From contig JAGGYF010000002.1 of assembly GCA_021162685.1 (NCBI GenBank), positions 1-54,401 of the forward strand: DNA of 54,401 nucleotides, read 5' to 3'. The notes below the pieces were generated by a model, which had not been told where the DNA came from, ran no database searches, and was given only the letters and a program-made list of their open reading frames with translations. Each line of letters opens with the position of its first letter. Position 1 is the first letter of the stretch. This DNA comes from Candidatus Iainarchaeum sp. (GTDB taxonomy: Archaea > B1Sed10-29 > WALL01). Of this stretch, positions 9,826 through 18,204 are shown in pieces. The translations under genes were made by a program, and so were the position numbers.

Positions 9826-10728
9826 ATGTGGGATAGAAGACATGTTATATCCATAGACGATTTCTCTCGCGAGGACATTGAAGATGTTTTAAAAAACACA
9901 GCAAAAATGGACGAATACCTTGAAAAAGGAAATGTACCAGAGCTCATGAAGGGAAAGATCCTTGCAACCTTGTTCTTTGAACCAAGTACAAGGACCAGGC
10001 TATCATTTGAGGCTGCTATGCAACGTCTGGGTGGTACTGTTATTGGATTTTCTGACCCAAGTGCAACCTCCATAAAGAAAAAGGAGACAACAGCAGATAC
10101 TGTGAGGATGGCAGCAGCGTATGCGGATGTTATTGCAATGAGGCATCCTTATCCAGGAGCAGCAAAGTTAGCAGCGCAGGTTTCCTCTGTGCCCATACTA
10201 AATGGAGGGGATGGCTCTAACCAGCATCCAACGCAAACACTTCTTGATTTGTACACAATAAAAAAGGAACTTGGTACACTGGATGGGATAAAGATAGCGA
10301 TGGTAGGCGACCTGAAGTATGGAAGAACTGTACACTCATTGTGTACTGCACTAAAACTATTTGATGCCACATTCAAGTTTATTTCACCAGAGCAATTGCG
10401 AATGCCAGATACCTACAAAAGAGGGTTAACATATGAAGAAACAACCGAACTTGATGTAAGCGATGCAGATGTAGTTTACGTGACAAGAATACAAGCAGAG
10501 AGATTCCCAGACCCAGCTGAATATGAGAAATTGAAAGGGTTTTATGTCATAAACAAAAAGGTTGTCTCAACAATGAAAGAAAAGAGCATCATTATGCATC
10601 CACTTCCAAGGGTAGATGAGATACATTATGAGGTGGATTCGGACCCAAGGGCAAAATACTTTAAACAAGCATACTATGGGGTGCCAACAAGAATGGCATT
10701 GATTGCAATGGTGATGGGGGCGATATAG
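9826..10728 (+). CDS. pyrB: Aspartate carbamoyltransferase, catalytic chain
   Basis: 300 aa; condenses carbamoyl phosphate with L-aspartate to N-carbamoyl-aspartate in de novo pyrimidine synthesis. The carbamoyl-phosphate loop FFEPSTRTRLSFE lies near residues 46-58. The conserved HPTQTLLDLYTI segment, the MVGDLKYGRTVHSL segment and the aspartate-binding HPLPRVDEI segment are all present. Length is normal for the family. I chose ATG 9826 (MWDRRHVISIDDFS); an upstream in-frame TTG at 9796 is less likely because the TATA-like CTTTTATAG at 9785-9793 places initiation near 9815. pyrI follows immediately. Confidence 0.97.
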   Translation: MWDRRHVISIDDFSREDIEDVLKNTAKMDEYLEKGNVPELMKGKILATLFFEPSTRTRLSFEAAMQRLGGTVIGFSDPSATSIKKKETTADTVRMAAAYADVIAMRHPYPGAAKLAAQVSSVPILNGGDGSNQHPTQTLLDLYTIKKELGTLDGIKIAMVGDLKYGRTVHSLCTALKLFDATFKFISPEQLRMPDTYKRGLTYEETTELDVSDADVVYVTRIQAERFPDPAEYEKLKGFYVINKKVVSTMKEKSIIMHPLPRVDEIHYEVDSDPRAKYFKQAYYGVPTRMALIAMVMGAI

Positions 10729-11172
10729 ATGTTAATGGTTAGGCACATAGAAAATGGAACTGTGATAGACCATATAGATGCAGGCAAGGGATTGGAGGTA
10801 TTGAAGGTTTTGGGTGGAGCAGGCGACACTACAATCGTTCTTGCCATAAATGTCCAGAGTAAAAAGAAGGGGAAGAAGGATATACTAAAACTGGAGAACA
10901 AATTTTTGGATAAGGATAAAATGGACCTCATCGCAATAATCTCTCCGAACACTACTATTAATGTTATCAGGGAGGGAAAGGTTGTTGAGAAGATAAACGC
11001 AGAGATGCCTGAGGAGATAAATGGAGTACTAAAGTGTATAAATCCCAAATGTATAACAAATGCACCGAGAGAGCCTGTAACAACAAGTTTTACTGTTAAG
11101 AAGAATCCTGTGATGCTAAAGTGCAAGTACTGCAGTACAGAATTCCCAGCAGATATGATACAACTACTTTGA
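10729..11172 (+). CDS. pyrI: Aspartate carbamoyltransferase, regulatory chain
   Basis: 147 aa. The N-terminal nucleotide-binding domain (VRHIENGTVIDHIDAGKGL) and C-terminal zinc domain are both present. The latter has four cysteines in the pattern CINPKC ... CKYC, which hold the PyrB-PyrI interface. The regulatory chain confers allosteric control by CTP/ATP in the known holoenzyme. The start codon directly abuts the pyrB stop, so the two are translationally coupled. Its 3' end overlaps the convergent gene at 11164 by 9 nt. Confidence 0.97.
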   Translation: MLMVRHIENGTVIDHIDAGKGLEVLKVLGGAGDTTIVLAINVQSKKKGKKDILKLENKFLDKDKMDLIAIISPNTTINVIREGKVVEKINAEMPEEINGVLKCINPKCITNAPREPVTTSFTVKKNPVMLKCKYCSTEFPADMIQLL

Positions 11173-11523
11173 CTTCTTACAAAAGCACATCGTTTCGCTT
11201 CCCAGCTCTCCCATTGCCCAAGGATTTAGAATGCAGGAGGCCCCAGGAAGATGTTCAGCATTGTTTGCTTTTTCAACCTGTTCAATTGCTGCTGGTGTGG
11301 TCGCAACCCTTTGACAAAAGCCAGAATCATAGCCTCGCGAAGTACATTGATTGATGCACTGCCACTCAGCCGGAATTTGCACAAAAAACGAGATAATAAC
11401 TAATAAGGCAACAACTGTCAAAATGGTAGCTGCTAAGAGGATAACAGCGATGGCTATGACCTTGCTGTTCAAACCAAAAACCTCTTTTTTCTTTATTATG
11501 GCCTTAGGTATATTGTTATACAT
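11164..11523 (-). CDS. Hypothetical membrane-anchored Cys-containing protein
   Basis: 119 aa. A basic N-terminus (about 20 residues) precedes one strong transmembrane helix (residues 20-48) and a probably extracytoplasmic domain with six cysteines, including CINQCTSRG and a C-terminal CFCKK. No family recognised. A TTTAAATA element at about 11529-11540 is too close to ATG 11523 for a standard TATA-to-start distance, so translation may begin at an in-frame TTG near 11475, just before the helix. Convergent with pyrI. Confidence 0.55.
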   Translation of the reverse strand: MYNNIPKAIIKKKEVFGLNSKVIAIAVILLAATILTVVALLVIISFFVQIPAEWQCINQCTSRGYDSGFCQRVATTPAAIEQVEKANNAEHLPGASCILNPWAMGELGSETMCFCKKSK

Positions 11524-11595
11524 GCAGGTTATTTAAAGGTGAGGCCTACCAAAGCTACACCTTTTTAAAATTTGAGTTAACCAATATTGTCCAAG

Positions 11596-11670
11596 GGGCC
11601 CGTAGTCTAGCTAGGATAAGGCGCCTGGCTTCGGACCAGGAGATCGCGGGTTCAAATCCCGCCGGGCCCT
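11596..11670 (+). tRNA. tRNA-Arg(TCG)
   Basis: 75 nt: acceptor GGGCCCG/CGGGCCC, D arm with GTCTAGCTAGGATAAGGC, anticodon stem CCTGG/CCAGG with loop CT-TCG-GA, and T arm GCGGG-TTCAAAT-CCCGC. Anticodon TCG reads CGA and relatives. The apparent discriminator base is T, which is unusual, and no CCA is encoded. Confidence 0.9.
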
Positions 11671-11842
11671 TTCGTTTTACAATAGGAAGGGGTGTGGATT
11701 CCGAGGTACGCAAAGCGAAGCAAGGGAGTATATCCTTCTGTATGCTCTGCGCTTCGCATTGCGCAGGGGAAACCGTAGGTGTCCCCCAAGACGCTCTGAC
11801 CTGCCGGCGAACAATTGCTTTGATTTTCTGGAAGACAATATC
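11671..11842. other. Intergenic stretch between tRNA-Arg and the toxin-antitoxin pair
   Basis: About 170 nt, more G/C-rich than its surroundings, with imperfect inverted repeats (GCAAAGCGAAGC near 11710 and GCGCTTCGCATTGCGC near 11749). I find no convincing ORF. It could be a structured RNA, a terminator region for the tRNA, or debris from transfer next to a tRNA. Confidence 0.3.
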
Positions 11843-11850
11843 TTTAAATA
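11843..11850 (+). promoter_or_regulatory. TATA box of the RHH/RelE operon
   Basis: TTTAAATA lies about 40 nt upstream of the antitoxin start codon; initiation would fall near 11870, inside the palindrome that follows. Confidence 0.55.
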
Positions 11851-11854
11851 CTTT

Positions 11855-11872
11855 GTAGTACGTATGTACTAC
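11855..11872. promoter_or_regulatory. Palindromic operator of the toxin-antitoxin operon
   Basis: GTAGTAC-GTAT-GTACTAC has perfect 7-bp arms directly downstream of the TATA box and over the predicted transcription start. Ribbon-helix-helix antitoxins typically bind such sites to repress their own operon. GGAGAG at 11873-11878 serves as ribosome binding site. Confidence 0.65.
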
Positions 11873-11885
11873 GGAGAGTGTTTGT

Positions 11886-12107
11886 ATGGAAACAGTACAG
11901 GTAAGGCTAAACAAGGAACTTGCCCGTCTACTCAAAGCTGCTGTGAGTAGGGGAGTGTATCCTAACAAATCAGAAGTGATACGTGATGCATTACGAAGAC
12001 TTTTTGCTCCAGAATTAAAGGAGGAAATACTAGCTGAGGCATTAAGACGGGGCAAGAGCAAAGAATTTGTTTCTCAAAAGGAGATTGAGAAGGAGTTCGG
12101 TTTATGA
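11886..12107 (+). CDS. Ribbon-helix-helix antitoxin
   Basis: 73 aa. The N-terminus (ETVQVRLNKELARLLKAAV followed by NKSEVIRDALRRLF) is a typical CopG/ParD-type ribbon-helix-helix DNA-binding domain. The charged C-terminal tail would wrap the toxin. Its stop overlaps the toxin start by 4 nt (ATGA), as in classic toxin-antitoxin operons. The palindrome at 11855-11872 is the likely autoregulatory operator. Confidence 0.85.
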   Translation: METVQVRLNKELARLLKAAVSRGVYPNKSEVIRDALRRLFAPELKEEILAEALRRGKSKEFVSQKEIEKEFGL

Positions 12108-12370
12108 GCGCATTTAGGGTAGTCTGGCATAAGAAAACAATAAAGGAGCTTCGCACCATTCCCAAGAAGATTGCCAAGCAATTGATTATCAAAGTCAGTG
12201 AGTTAGGTGATGATCCAATCAAAAAGTCATTCCCTCTTGCAGGATGTAATTTCAGGAAAATTCGTGTAGGAGAATACAGAGCAATAATAGAAGTTGTTTT
12301 TGATAAGAAGCTTGTTAAGGTCCTTCTTGTGGGGCACAGGCGGAACATCTATAAAAAGTTGTTCAGATGA
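12104..12370 (+). CDS. RelE/ParE-superfamily toxin
   Basis: 88 aa, basic. The fold signature fits the family: VVWHKKTIKELRTIPKKIAK helix pair, a central strand segment FRKIRVGEYRAIIEV, and a C-terminal VLLVGHRRNIYKKL. The GHR..IYK ending is typical of RelE-like mRNA interferases that cut mRNA at the ribosome; a ParE-type gyrase poison cannot be excluded. It is translationally coupled to the upstream antitoxin. Confidence 0.85.
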   Translation: MSAFRVVWHKKTIKELRTIPKKIAKQLIIKVSELGDDPIKKSFPLAGCNFRKIRVGEYRAIIEVVFDKKLVKVLLVGHRRNIYKKLFR

Positions 12371-12375
12371 AAAAG

Positions 12376-13491
12376 TCACTCCTCAACCTTGCCCCAACTT
12401 GCCTCCTCTAGTGCCTCTTCCTTCTTTGACGGTTTCTCAAATGCTCTCATTACTGAGAATGCAATTCCACTTCCCAACGCAGAGGCAGGAGCGATGATAA
12501 ATGATTCTAATGCAAGTACAATAGATGCTAGTGCAAATGCTACAATGAGGTTCATCCATTTATATACTGTTTGCAGCATAGGTAATGTATCAATAAGGTT
12601 TTCAGCAGTACGCATCATTTCTTCTTTTCTTTCTGGAGCATTTAGTTGCTGATATAGCTTTGAGACAAGCGCCTCTTTATTGTACTGGAGCGAGCCGATG
12701 TTCTCCAACATTGCCTGTTTTCTTGCATTGATTGCTTCTGGGCTATTCACTTCGTTGTATATCCTATCAACCTCTTCGTCTGTTAGGTTTAATCCCATCT
12801 GTTCGTATATGGGCCCGTATGTTCTCCTTATCTGCTCTCTAACTATAGTAAAGTCCATGTTCTCTATCATCTGTCTCATAATTGCTTGATTATTTGATGC
12901 TTGTGCATCTACCATTGCTCTGATCTGATCCCTTGTTATCTCAAATGAGCCAGATTGTCTTATGATTGTTTTCAGGCTATTTTTGAAGCTGTCTTCATAT
13001 GGTTTACTGTCCATGGAAACAATTGCAAAAGTAGATATGAAAAGAATAACAGCAAAGATGAAATATGCCTTCTTTGTTGCGTTGAACCCAAAGCTCAGTA
13101 TACCTACCCCTCTCTCCTTTGGCGTCCCGCTTATTATTGCTGTTGCAATGGCAACAGAGATTGAGAACAAAATTCCTATTATTAGGTATTCAAGGAGCAT
13201 GTCTTGAAACGAAAGAATAAACAGAGACACAACAAACAGAGAGGATATGAAAGATAATATGGCTGCAACATTTCTCTTTTCTGTTTTCATTGATGCAAAT
13301 AGAACACCAAGACCAAGACCATTTGTTACAAGCGCGCCAATGATATAAAGGATGTTATCCTTGAAAATAGAAAAAAGCGCATTTATGTCCACTATCTTTG
13401 GCAGGGTTATGCCTATTGTAGAAAGCAAGAAGAATGATAGTGCAAGAAGCACTACGTAAGTAATTGTTCCAGCAATTGTTTTTCTTCTCAT
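12376..13491 (-). CDS. Hypothetical multi-pass membrane protein
   Basis: 371 aa. About five N-terminal hydrophobic helices (residues 1-175) are followed by a hydrophilic, helical region of about 140 residues (containing TDEEVDRIYNEV and Gln-rich stretches), then one or two more helices and a charged tail. I recognise no family. It starts at ATG 13491, which overlaps the map stop codon (ATGA), so it is translationally coupled to methionine aminopeptidase. No functional link to that enzyme is evident. The 3' end converges on the RelE toxin gene with a 5-nt gap. Confidence 0.7.
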   Translation of the reverse strand: MRRKTIAGTITYVVLLALSFFLLSTIGITLPKIVDINALFSIFKDNILYIIGALVTNGLGLGVLFASMKTEKRNVAAILSFISSLFVVSLFILSFQDMLLEYLIIGILFSISVAIATAIISGTPKERGVGILSFGFNATKKAYFIFAVILFISTFAIVSMDSKPYEDSFKNSLKTIIRQSGSFEITRDQIRAMVDAQASNNQAIMRQMIENMDFTIVREQIRRTYGPIYEQMGLNLTDEEVDRIYNEVNSPEAINARKQAMLENIGSLQYNKEALVSKLYQQLNAPERKEEMMRTAENLIDTLPMLQTVYKWMNLIVAFALASIVLALESFIIAPASALGSGIAFSVMRAFEKPSKKEEALEEASWGKVEE

Positions 13492-14363
13492 GTTGTCACC
13501 TCACATCCATCCTCAGTAACAATGATGGTGTATTCTTTCTGGGAGACCAATCCCCTATCAACCAATACTGGATAAGTTTCAAAGATGCCTCTCTGTACTA
13601 GTTCTCTCAGAGCAACCTTTAATTTAAATCCTGATGATACCTTTGTGAGCCATCTCTCTGCAAATGGCAATGCCTTGTATTCCTCCATAGCAAACTTCAA
13701 TATCTTTCTAGCATCTTGGTTTCTTACTGGTTTAAGTTCAACAATGGAGAAGATCTCAACCCTCCTCTGTTCCTTTACTATTCCATCGCCCATTGTAGCA
13801 AATGGTTCTATAGCAATAGCCATACCCTCTTTGATCTCAAAGCCAGATGGAGTTTTTATGTTGGGGATGGTTAATCCAACATGCAACACATACTCATCTA
13901 AAACATGTCCAGTTAGATTTCTTATTGGTTTGAATCCATACTGCCTGATAGTTTCTTCTATTTTTGCTCCGACTTCATTTGATTTTACTCCTGGTTTGAC
14001 CATAGCAATTGCTTCTTCAAGCGCCCTTTCACTAGCCTCTAATAGTTTACCATGTTCTCCGGTCAGATCAACAGTAATAGCAGCATCACCTATGAATCCA
14101 TCTACATGTGCACCGCAGTCCAATTTAACAACATCCTCCCCAAATGTTATCTCGTCATCTATGCCTGGTGTGAAATGTGCTGCCTGCTCATTTATGCTTA
14201 TATTACACGGAAACGCTGGTTTTGCTCCAGCATCATATATATACTTCTCAACTGCCTCTGCCACATCTAACAATTTCGCACCCACTTTGATCTTTTTAGC
14301 CCCGTGTTTCAGTGCTTCAGCAGTGATATTTCCAGCCTTTTTGTATTTCTCTATGTTTTTCAT
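13488..14363 (-). CDS. map: Methionine aminopeptidase, type II
   Basis: 291 aa; removes the initiator methionine from nascent proteins. The five metal ligands of the pita-bread fold are visible: D82 and D93 (KLDCGAHVDGFIGDAA), H153 (NLTGHVLDEY), E186 (AIAIEPFAT) and E284 (IIVTEDGCE). The catalytic His is near residue 63 (AAHFTPG). Numbering and length closely match archaeal type II enzymes, including the helical insertion. The promoter is the AT-rich divergent element at 14391-14401. Confidence 0.96.
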   Translation of the reverse strand: MKNIEKYKKAGNITAEALKHGAKKIKVGAKLLDVAEAVEKYIYDAGAKPAFPCNISINEQAAHFTPGIDDEITFGEDVVKLDCGAHVDGFIGDAAITVDLTGEHGKLLEASERALEEAIAMVKPGVKSNEVGAKIEETIRQYGFKPIRNLTGHVLDEYVLHVGLTIPNIKTPSGFEIKEGMAIAIEPFATMGDGIVKEQRRVEIFSIVELKPVRNQDARKILKFAMEEYKALPFAERWLTKVSSGFKLKVALRELVQRGIFETYPVLVDRGLVSQKEYTIIVTEDGCEVTT

Positions 14364-14390
14364 GATACCACACTACCTTAATGAAAACAA

Positions 14391-14401
14391 CATTTAAATA
14401 C
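14391..14401. promoter_or_regulatory. Shared divergent TATA element (map / 14424 gene)
   Basis: The nearly palindromic CATTTAAATA sits between the two divergent genes. In the plus direction it is about 25 nt before ATG 14424 (leaderless); in the minus direction it is about 30 nt before ATG 14363. Confidence 0.45.
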
Positions 14402-14423
14402 CCTTTCTTCTTTATTATGGGAT

Positions 14424-14633
14424 ATGAAAATCATTGAGATGCTTGCTGAACAGGAGATGAAACGATACGAGAGTTTACCATTACACAAGAAAAGGGTAGT
14501 GATGTTCAAGATGGACGATCTAGCAAGGGCAAAAGGATACAAGGATGCAAAGGAAGTGAAGGAAAAAAGGCCATACATCTGGCGAGAGATGCTTGTAGAG
14601 GCAATGAGACAGTGCTATCCTGAAGGGGTTTAG
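14424..14633 (+). CDS. Small conserved-looking hypothetical protein
   Basis: 69 aa, basic and helical (MKIIEMLAEQEMKRYESLP to the C-terminal MRQCYPEGV). No membrane segment or metal motif; the DDLARAKGYKDAKEVKEKRP segment looks like a small helical domain. The TATA element at the right distance and a non-overlapping position support it as a real gene. Its stop codon overlaps the polB stop by 4 nt. No function proposed. Confidence 0.6.
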   Translation: MKIIEMLAEQEMKRYESLPLHKKRVVMFKMDDLARAKGYKDAKEVKEKRPYIWREMLVEAMRQCYPEGV

Positions 14634-17600
14634 AACCACTCCCCCAGATTTTTCTGTTTTCCACCTATCTTTAAATCATCCTCTTTTATGCCTAGTTCAT
14701 GTAGTATCTTCATAACAGCAGGAAGGATTTGATTTTCTATGTAGTATTCTGCATCAGGTTCCCTGTTCCCGATTAGCTCCAAGGGATAACTCCTATCACC
14801 TATATTTCCAGCACCCCTTGTGACGATGTAGCCAATAACACTACCTTTCTTCATCTTTCGGCCAGCTTTCTCAAGACGCATCGCTGCTCTTACATGTGGG
14901 CCTATGGCTTCATAGTCCTTTATCTTTCTTTTTAGTGTGGTGTATATAACAAAATCTTCTATTGGAATCCTGCCTTTTCTTACATTTTCTATTGTTTCTG
15001 CAACAATACGTTTAGCATCATCAATCCTGTTCTCAAGTACTGCTCTTATGACCTTCTCCTGCGTTTTCTTTGCTATTGGACTCCAGTCACTTCTTACGAA
15101 TTCTAATCCAGTTATCTCAATTGCACCATCTTCCCTTATCAATGCATATCGCTTTTTTGCTGCTCCCCCCTCTCTCTTTGTTACAAAGATTCCTCTTGGG
15201 TAAAACCCCTCCAATTCCAATTCCATTGCTTCTGGAAGTTTGCTATTGTACATATCCAAGAATTTCAAAACGTCTTCCTTTGTTTTGTTCCCCATCTTTA
15301 GGAATAATGAATCTGTGTTATGGAGGAGTATGTGCCCACAGCTATCCACAAACATATGTGTTCCTTCAACCTCAAGGTCATATACATAACCATTATATCT
15401 CTCTTTTCTTAACGTTATTTTTAATCTGCTGTTATGTTTGTATGATGTAGAGACGATATAACTTTTCTTGCTTGGTCTGTATCTTATAGTGTACTCCTTT
15501 TTCAACTGGGTCAGTAGGAAGGATAGTCCGCATGCTAATTGCAGCGAGTTTGTTTCATATCTAAAATTATCTTTGGAGTACCTATCTGTATATCTTGGAC
15601 CAAACTTCTTACTACCATCGCCCTTTATCATATTATCCAAAAAGAGGAGTTTATACCTCTCCGGCACGTGAAATATGAACTCAGGAATTTTTTTACCTCT
15701 GCTCCCCTGGCCACATAACACTTTAAAGAAAACAGCAGATAGGTTGTTCATCATCTGTAGCTTATATGTCTTGTCATCATATCTAATTGTTTTGCCTTTG
15801 TATGACAATGTTCTCCTCTTTTTTGTGGATTTTATCACACATGTTTTTACACCTTTGAAAAGCATGTGATAATCTCTCTGCAACTGCTCAAGCCATTTCG
15901 TATCAGAGCTGCTTATACTTGCTCCCATACGTGACATTGTAGTTTCTGGTGTGGATGCACTCCCCTCTGCAACATACGCACCAAGTAGCCTACATAGTGC
16001 TGAAAACTCTTTTGTGCCTATACGAACAAATCGTCTGAGTTTTACGGGGTTCTTTCTATTTGTCCAGGAGAACCATACATACCGATCATCCTTGTGCACG
16101 AACGCTGTTTTCTGCCTTCCCTTGTAAGTTGTTTTGTAGGAATAACCTTTCAGCATCTTGTATAGATCAAGTGCTTTTATCTGTTTTATAGTTGGGATGG
16201 CTGTTATCCTCATAAATGGCTCTTTTAACTCAGTTGGCTTAACCTCAACTAGCTTTCCTTCTCTTTCAACAATAAGTGAATGATCACCTGTTACCCTTGT
16301 TTCACCATACTTCTGGTTTACTCTATATACCATTTTGTTTATCTTGTGTCTGATGACTCTTTTTATCGGTTTCCAAACAACCTTTCTAGTTTTAGGGTCG
16401 ACAGTAAGCGCTTTGTAGTGTTTTAGGCTTACAAACGCTTTATCTCCCCTTCTTCTTACTCTCTCCCCTTCACTGAATAACTCCTCAATATTCTTTATTT
16501 CTATCACACCATCCTTGTTCATTACTGTAACAAACCTCTCCTTTGTTACACTGTCTCCGTATAACACCTTAAATCCTGCATCCTCTGCCTCTTTTATCGC
16601 ATTCTGTATGTATTGTCTTCCCCATGCAGTAACGGATTCTCCACATTCCCTGTTGTACCATCTTGCTCTTGCATACAACATGTAGCCATATGTTGAGTTC
16701 GCTATAATCTTCAATGCATGTTGCTGGTTATTCAACCTTTCATATTCCTCGCCTTTCTCATTTCTCATACGTTTTTTTGTCTCAATACGTTTTTTCACAA
16801 CCTTCTCAAGCATCTCTGGGATCAATCCCTTCTTCTTCTTACAAAATCTTGCACCTGTTGGTGACACATGTGGATTTTTACAGTCATTGCAATTCAGTGT
16901 ATCTGGAGAGATATTGTGTGAGATAATAATGCTTGGATACAGTCCCCTAAAGTCAAGTATTGCTATATTCTCGTGCAATCCTGGTTCTGGCTCCTTAACA
17001 AATGCTCCCTTTATGGGATTCATTATCCTCTTCTTCACTTCTTGTTCTGTGGGTTTATTTGGTGCTATTTGCCCTCTTTTGAATGCCTCCTTTAGTAGCA
17101 TAATCTCAACAATTTGGCTAGAGCTCATTCTTGATACATCAAATAGCGTTTGATTTATGAGTTTGCTGAACTCCATGTACAACGGGAACATCTTTTCTCC
17201 GAGTAGGTAGCATGCCTCAGAATCCTCAAGTGAATACTGACAAAGTTCGTCTATGTTTTTGGAATCCCACATCTTCCATATGTCCTTGCCAACAACATCC
17301 TTTTTCTCCTTTCCTGTGAACTCTTTATACACATCTTCCAATGTGTACCTTGGGAGATGCAATGCACCAATTGCTGCTAAAAATCTCATACCCTTATATG
17401 CATCTATATGTACATGTGATTTTATGCTTGCCTTTTCTCCCTGTTGGCTTGGCCTGACAGATATTATCTTGTAGTCCAAGCCCAGTGTTTTCATCCTTTT
17501 TCTAAGATACGGTAGGTCAAAATTATCTCCATTGTATGTATACAGCACATCAATATCCTTTATGAACTCAAAAAAACGCTCTATCATCGCTTTTTCATCA

Positions 17601-18157
17601 TCAACAACCTCAACAAATGGCAGGTCGCACTTTCTCCATGTAAATACCTTCTTTTTCTCTCCAACAACAGAGATCATGATGATAGGATCTTTCTCTGGAT
17701 CAGACATACCAGATGGGTTATATGTTTCAATATCAAATGCAGCTCTTGTGATCTTTGGTGGTTTTTCCTGCAATGGCTTTGTTTCTATTGAACCATTCCT
17801 CTCATACCATTCCTGCATCTTCATGGGTGGGATATCTTTATCAATCAAAAATCGTTGTATGAATGGTATATCATACTCCCTAATCTGCCCATAGCGCTTT
17901 GCTTCCTCCCTGAGCGTCTTCACTTGGCTTGGAGAATGAGCAAATATCTTCAATGTATTTCCAGAGATAAGTTCTATGTGTTTTGCGTTTTTCAGCTTCT
18001 CAATCGCTTCTTTTGGCGATTTTGTAATGAGATAGAAGTATGGTTCAAATTTTCTCTCTTTGAGTATCACAACCCCTTTTTCTGTTTTTACATACAAATT
18101 TAACACTGTTTCCTTCTCATTTTCATCATAATCTACGTCCAGTAGTACGCCTTTCAT
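14630..18157 (-). CDS. polB: DNA polymerase family B with intein in motif C
   Basis: The replicative-type archaeal B polymerase is encoded as a 1175-aa precursor. Exonuclease motifs are FDIETYNP (Exo I, near 140), YNGDNFDLPYL (Exo II) and YSLEDSEACYL (Exo III). Polymerase motifs are DFRGLYPSI (A, near 402-410), KIIANSTYGY (B) and YGD//TDSLF (C), plus KKRYA. The catalytic YGDTD motif is split by a 412-residue intein (residues 536-947), so active polymerase requires protein splicing; the joined extein is about 763 aa, normal for PolB. I prefer ATG 18157 (MKGVLLDVDYD), leaderless from the TATA element at 18180-18188; an upstream in-frame start at 18178 adds seven residues. Confidence 0.95.
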   Translation of the reverse strand: MKGVLLDVDYDENEKETVLNLYVKTEKGVVILKERKFEPYFYLITKSPKEAIEKLKNAKHIELISGNTLKIFAHSPSQVKTLREEAKRYGQIREYDIPFIQRFLIDKDIPPMKMQEWYERNGSIETKPLQEKPPKITRAAFDIETYNPSGMSDPEKDPIIMISVVGEKKKVFTWRKCDLPFVEVVDDEKAMIERFFEFIKDIDVLYTYNGDNFDLPYLRKRMKTLGLDYKIISVRPSQQGEKASIKSHVHIDAYKGMRFLAAIGALHLPRYTLEDVYKEFTGKEKKDVVGKDIWKMWDSKNIDELCQYSLEDSEACYLLGEKMFPLYMEFSKLINQTLFDVSRMSSSQIVEIMLLKEAFKRGQIAPNKPTEQEVKKRIMNPIKGAFVKEPEPGLHENIAILDFRGLYPSIIISHNISPDTLNCNDCKNPHVSPTGARFCKKKKGLIPEMLEKVVKKRIETKKRMRNEKGEEYERLNNQQHALKIIANSTYGYMLYARARWYNRECGESVTAWGRQYIQNAIKEAEDAGFKVLYGDSVTKERFVTVMNKDGVIEIKNIEELFSEGERVRRRGDKAFVSLKHYKALTVDPKTRKVVWKPIKRVIRHKINKMVYRVNQKYGETRVTGDHSLIVEREGKLVEVKPTELKEPFMRITAIPTIKQIKALDLYKMLKGYSYKTTYKGRQKTAFVHKDDRYVWFSWTNRKNPVKLRRFVRIGTKEFSALCRLLGAYVAEGSASTPETTMSRMGASISSSDTKWLEQLQRDYHMLFKGVKTCVIKSTKKRRTLSYKGKTIRYDDKTYKLQMMNNLSAVFFKVLCGQGSRGKKIPEFIFHVPERYKLLFLDNMIKGDGSKKFGPRYTDRYSKDNFRYETNSLQLACGLSFLLTQLKKEYTIRYRPSKKSYIVSTSYKHNSRLKITLRKERYNGYVYDLEVEGTHMFVDSCGHILLHNTDSLFLKMGNKTKEDVLKFLDMYNSKLPEAMELELEGFYPRGIFVTKREGGAAKKRYALIREDGAIEITGLEFVRSDWSPIAKKTQEKVIRAVLENRIDDAKRIVAETIENVRKGRIPIEDFVIYTTLKRKIKDYEAIGPHVRAAMRLEKAGRKMKKGSVIGYIVTRGAGNIGDRSYPLELIGNREPDAEYYIENQILPAVMKILHELGIKEDDLKIGGKQKNLGEWF
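15317..16552 (-). other. Intein with LAGLIDADG homing endonuclease (pol-c site)
   Basis: The insertion starts at Ser (SVTKERFVTV, block A) directly after YGD and ends LLHN before the +1 Thr of TDSLF. Block B is TGDHSLIV (TxxH type). The blocks of the DOD endonuclease are LLGAYVAEGS and LDNMIKGDGS, both retaining an acidic residue. The C-terminal blocks are YVYDLEVEGTHMFVD and the terminal His-Asn. Ser1, penultimate His, terminal Asn and +1 Thr are all intact, so splicing should work. This matches the known pol-c site of archaeal PolB inteins. Confidence 0.93.
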
Positions 18158-18179
18158 AGTAATGCTTTTATAACACACT

Positions 18180-18188
18180 CTTATAAAT
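18180..18188. promoter_or_regulatory. Divergent TATA element, polB / 18205 gene
   Basis: CTTATAAAT on plus (TTTATAAG on minus) is about 25 nt from ATG 18157 on one side and from the TTG at 18205 on the other. One symmetric element could drive both genes. Confidence 0.45.
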
Positions 18189-18204
18189 TAATTGGGGTGT
18201 TTAT

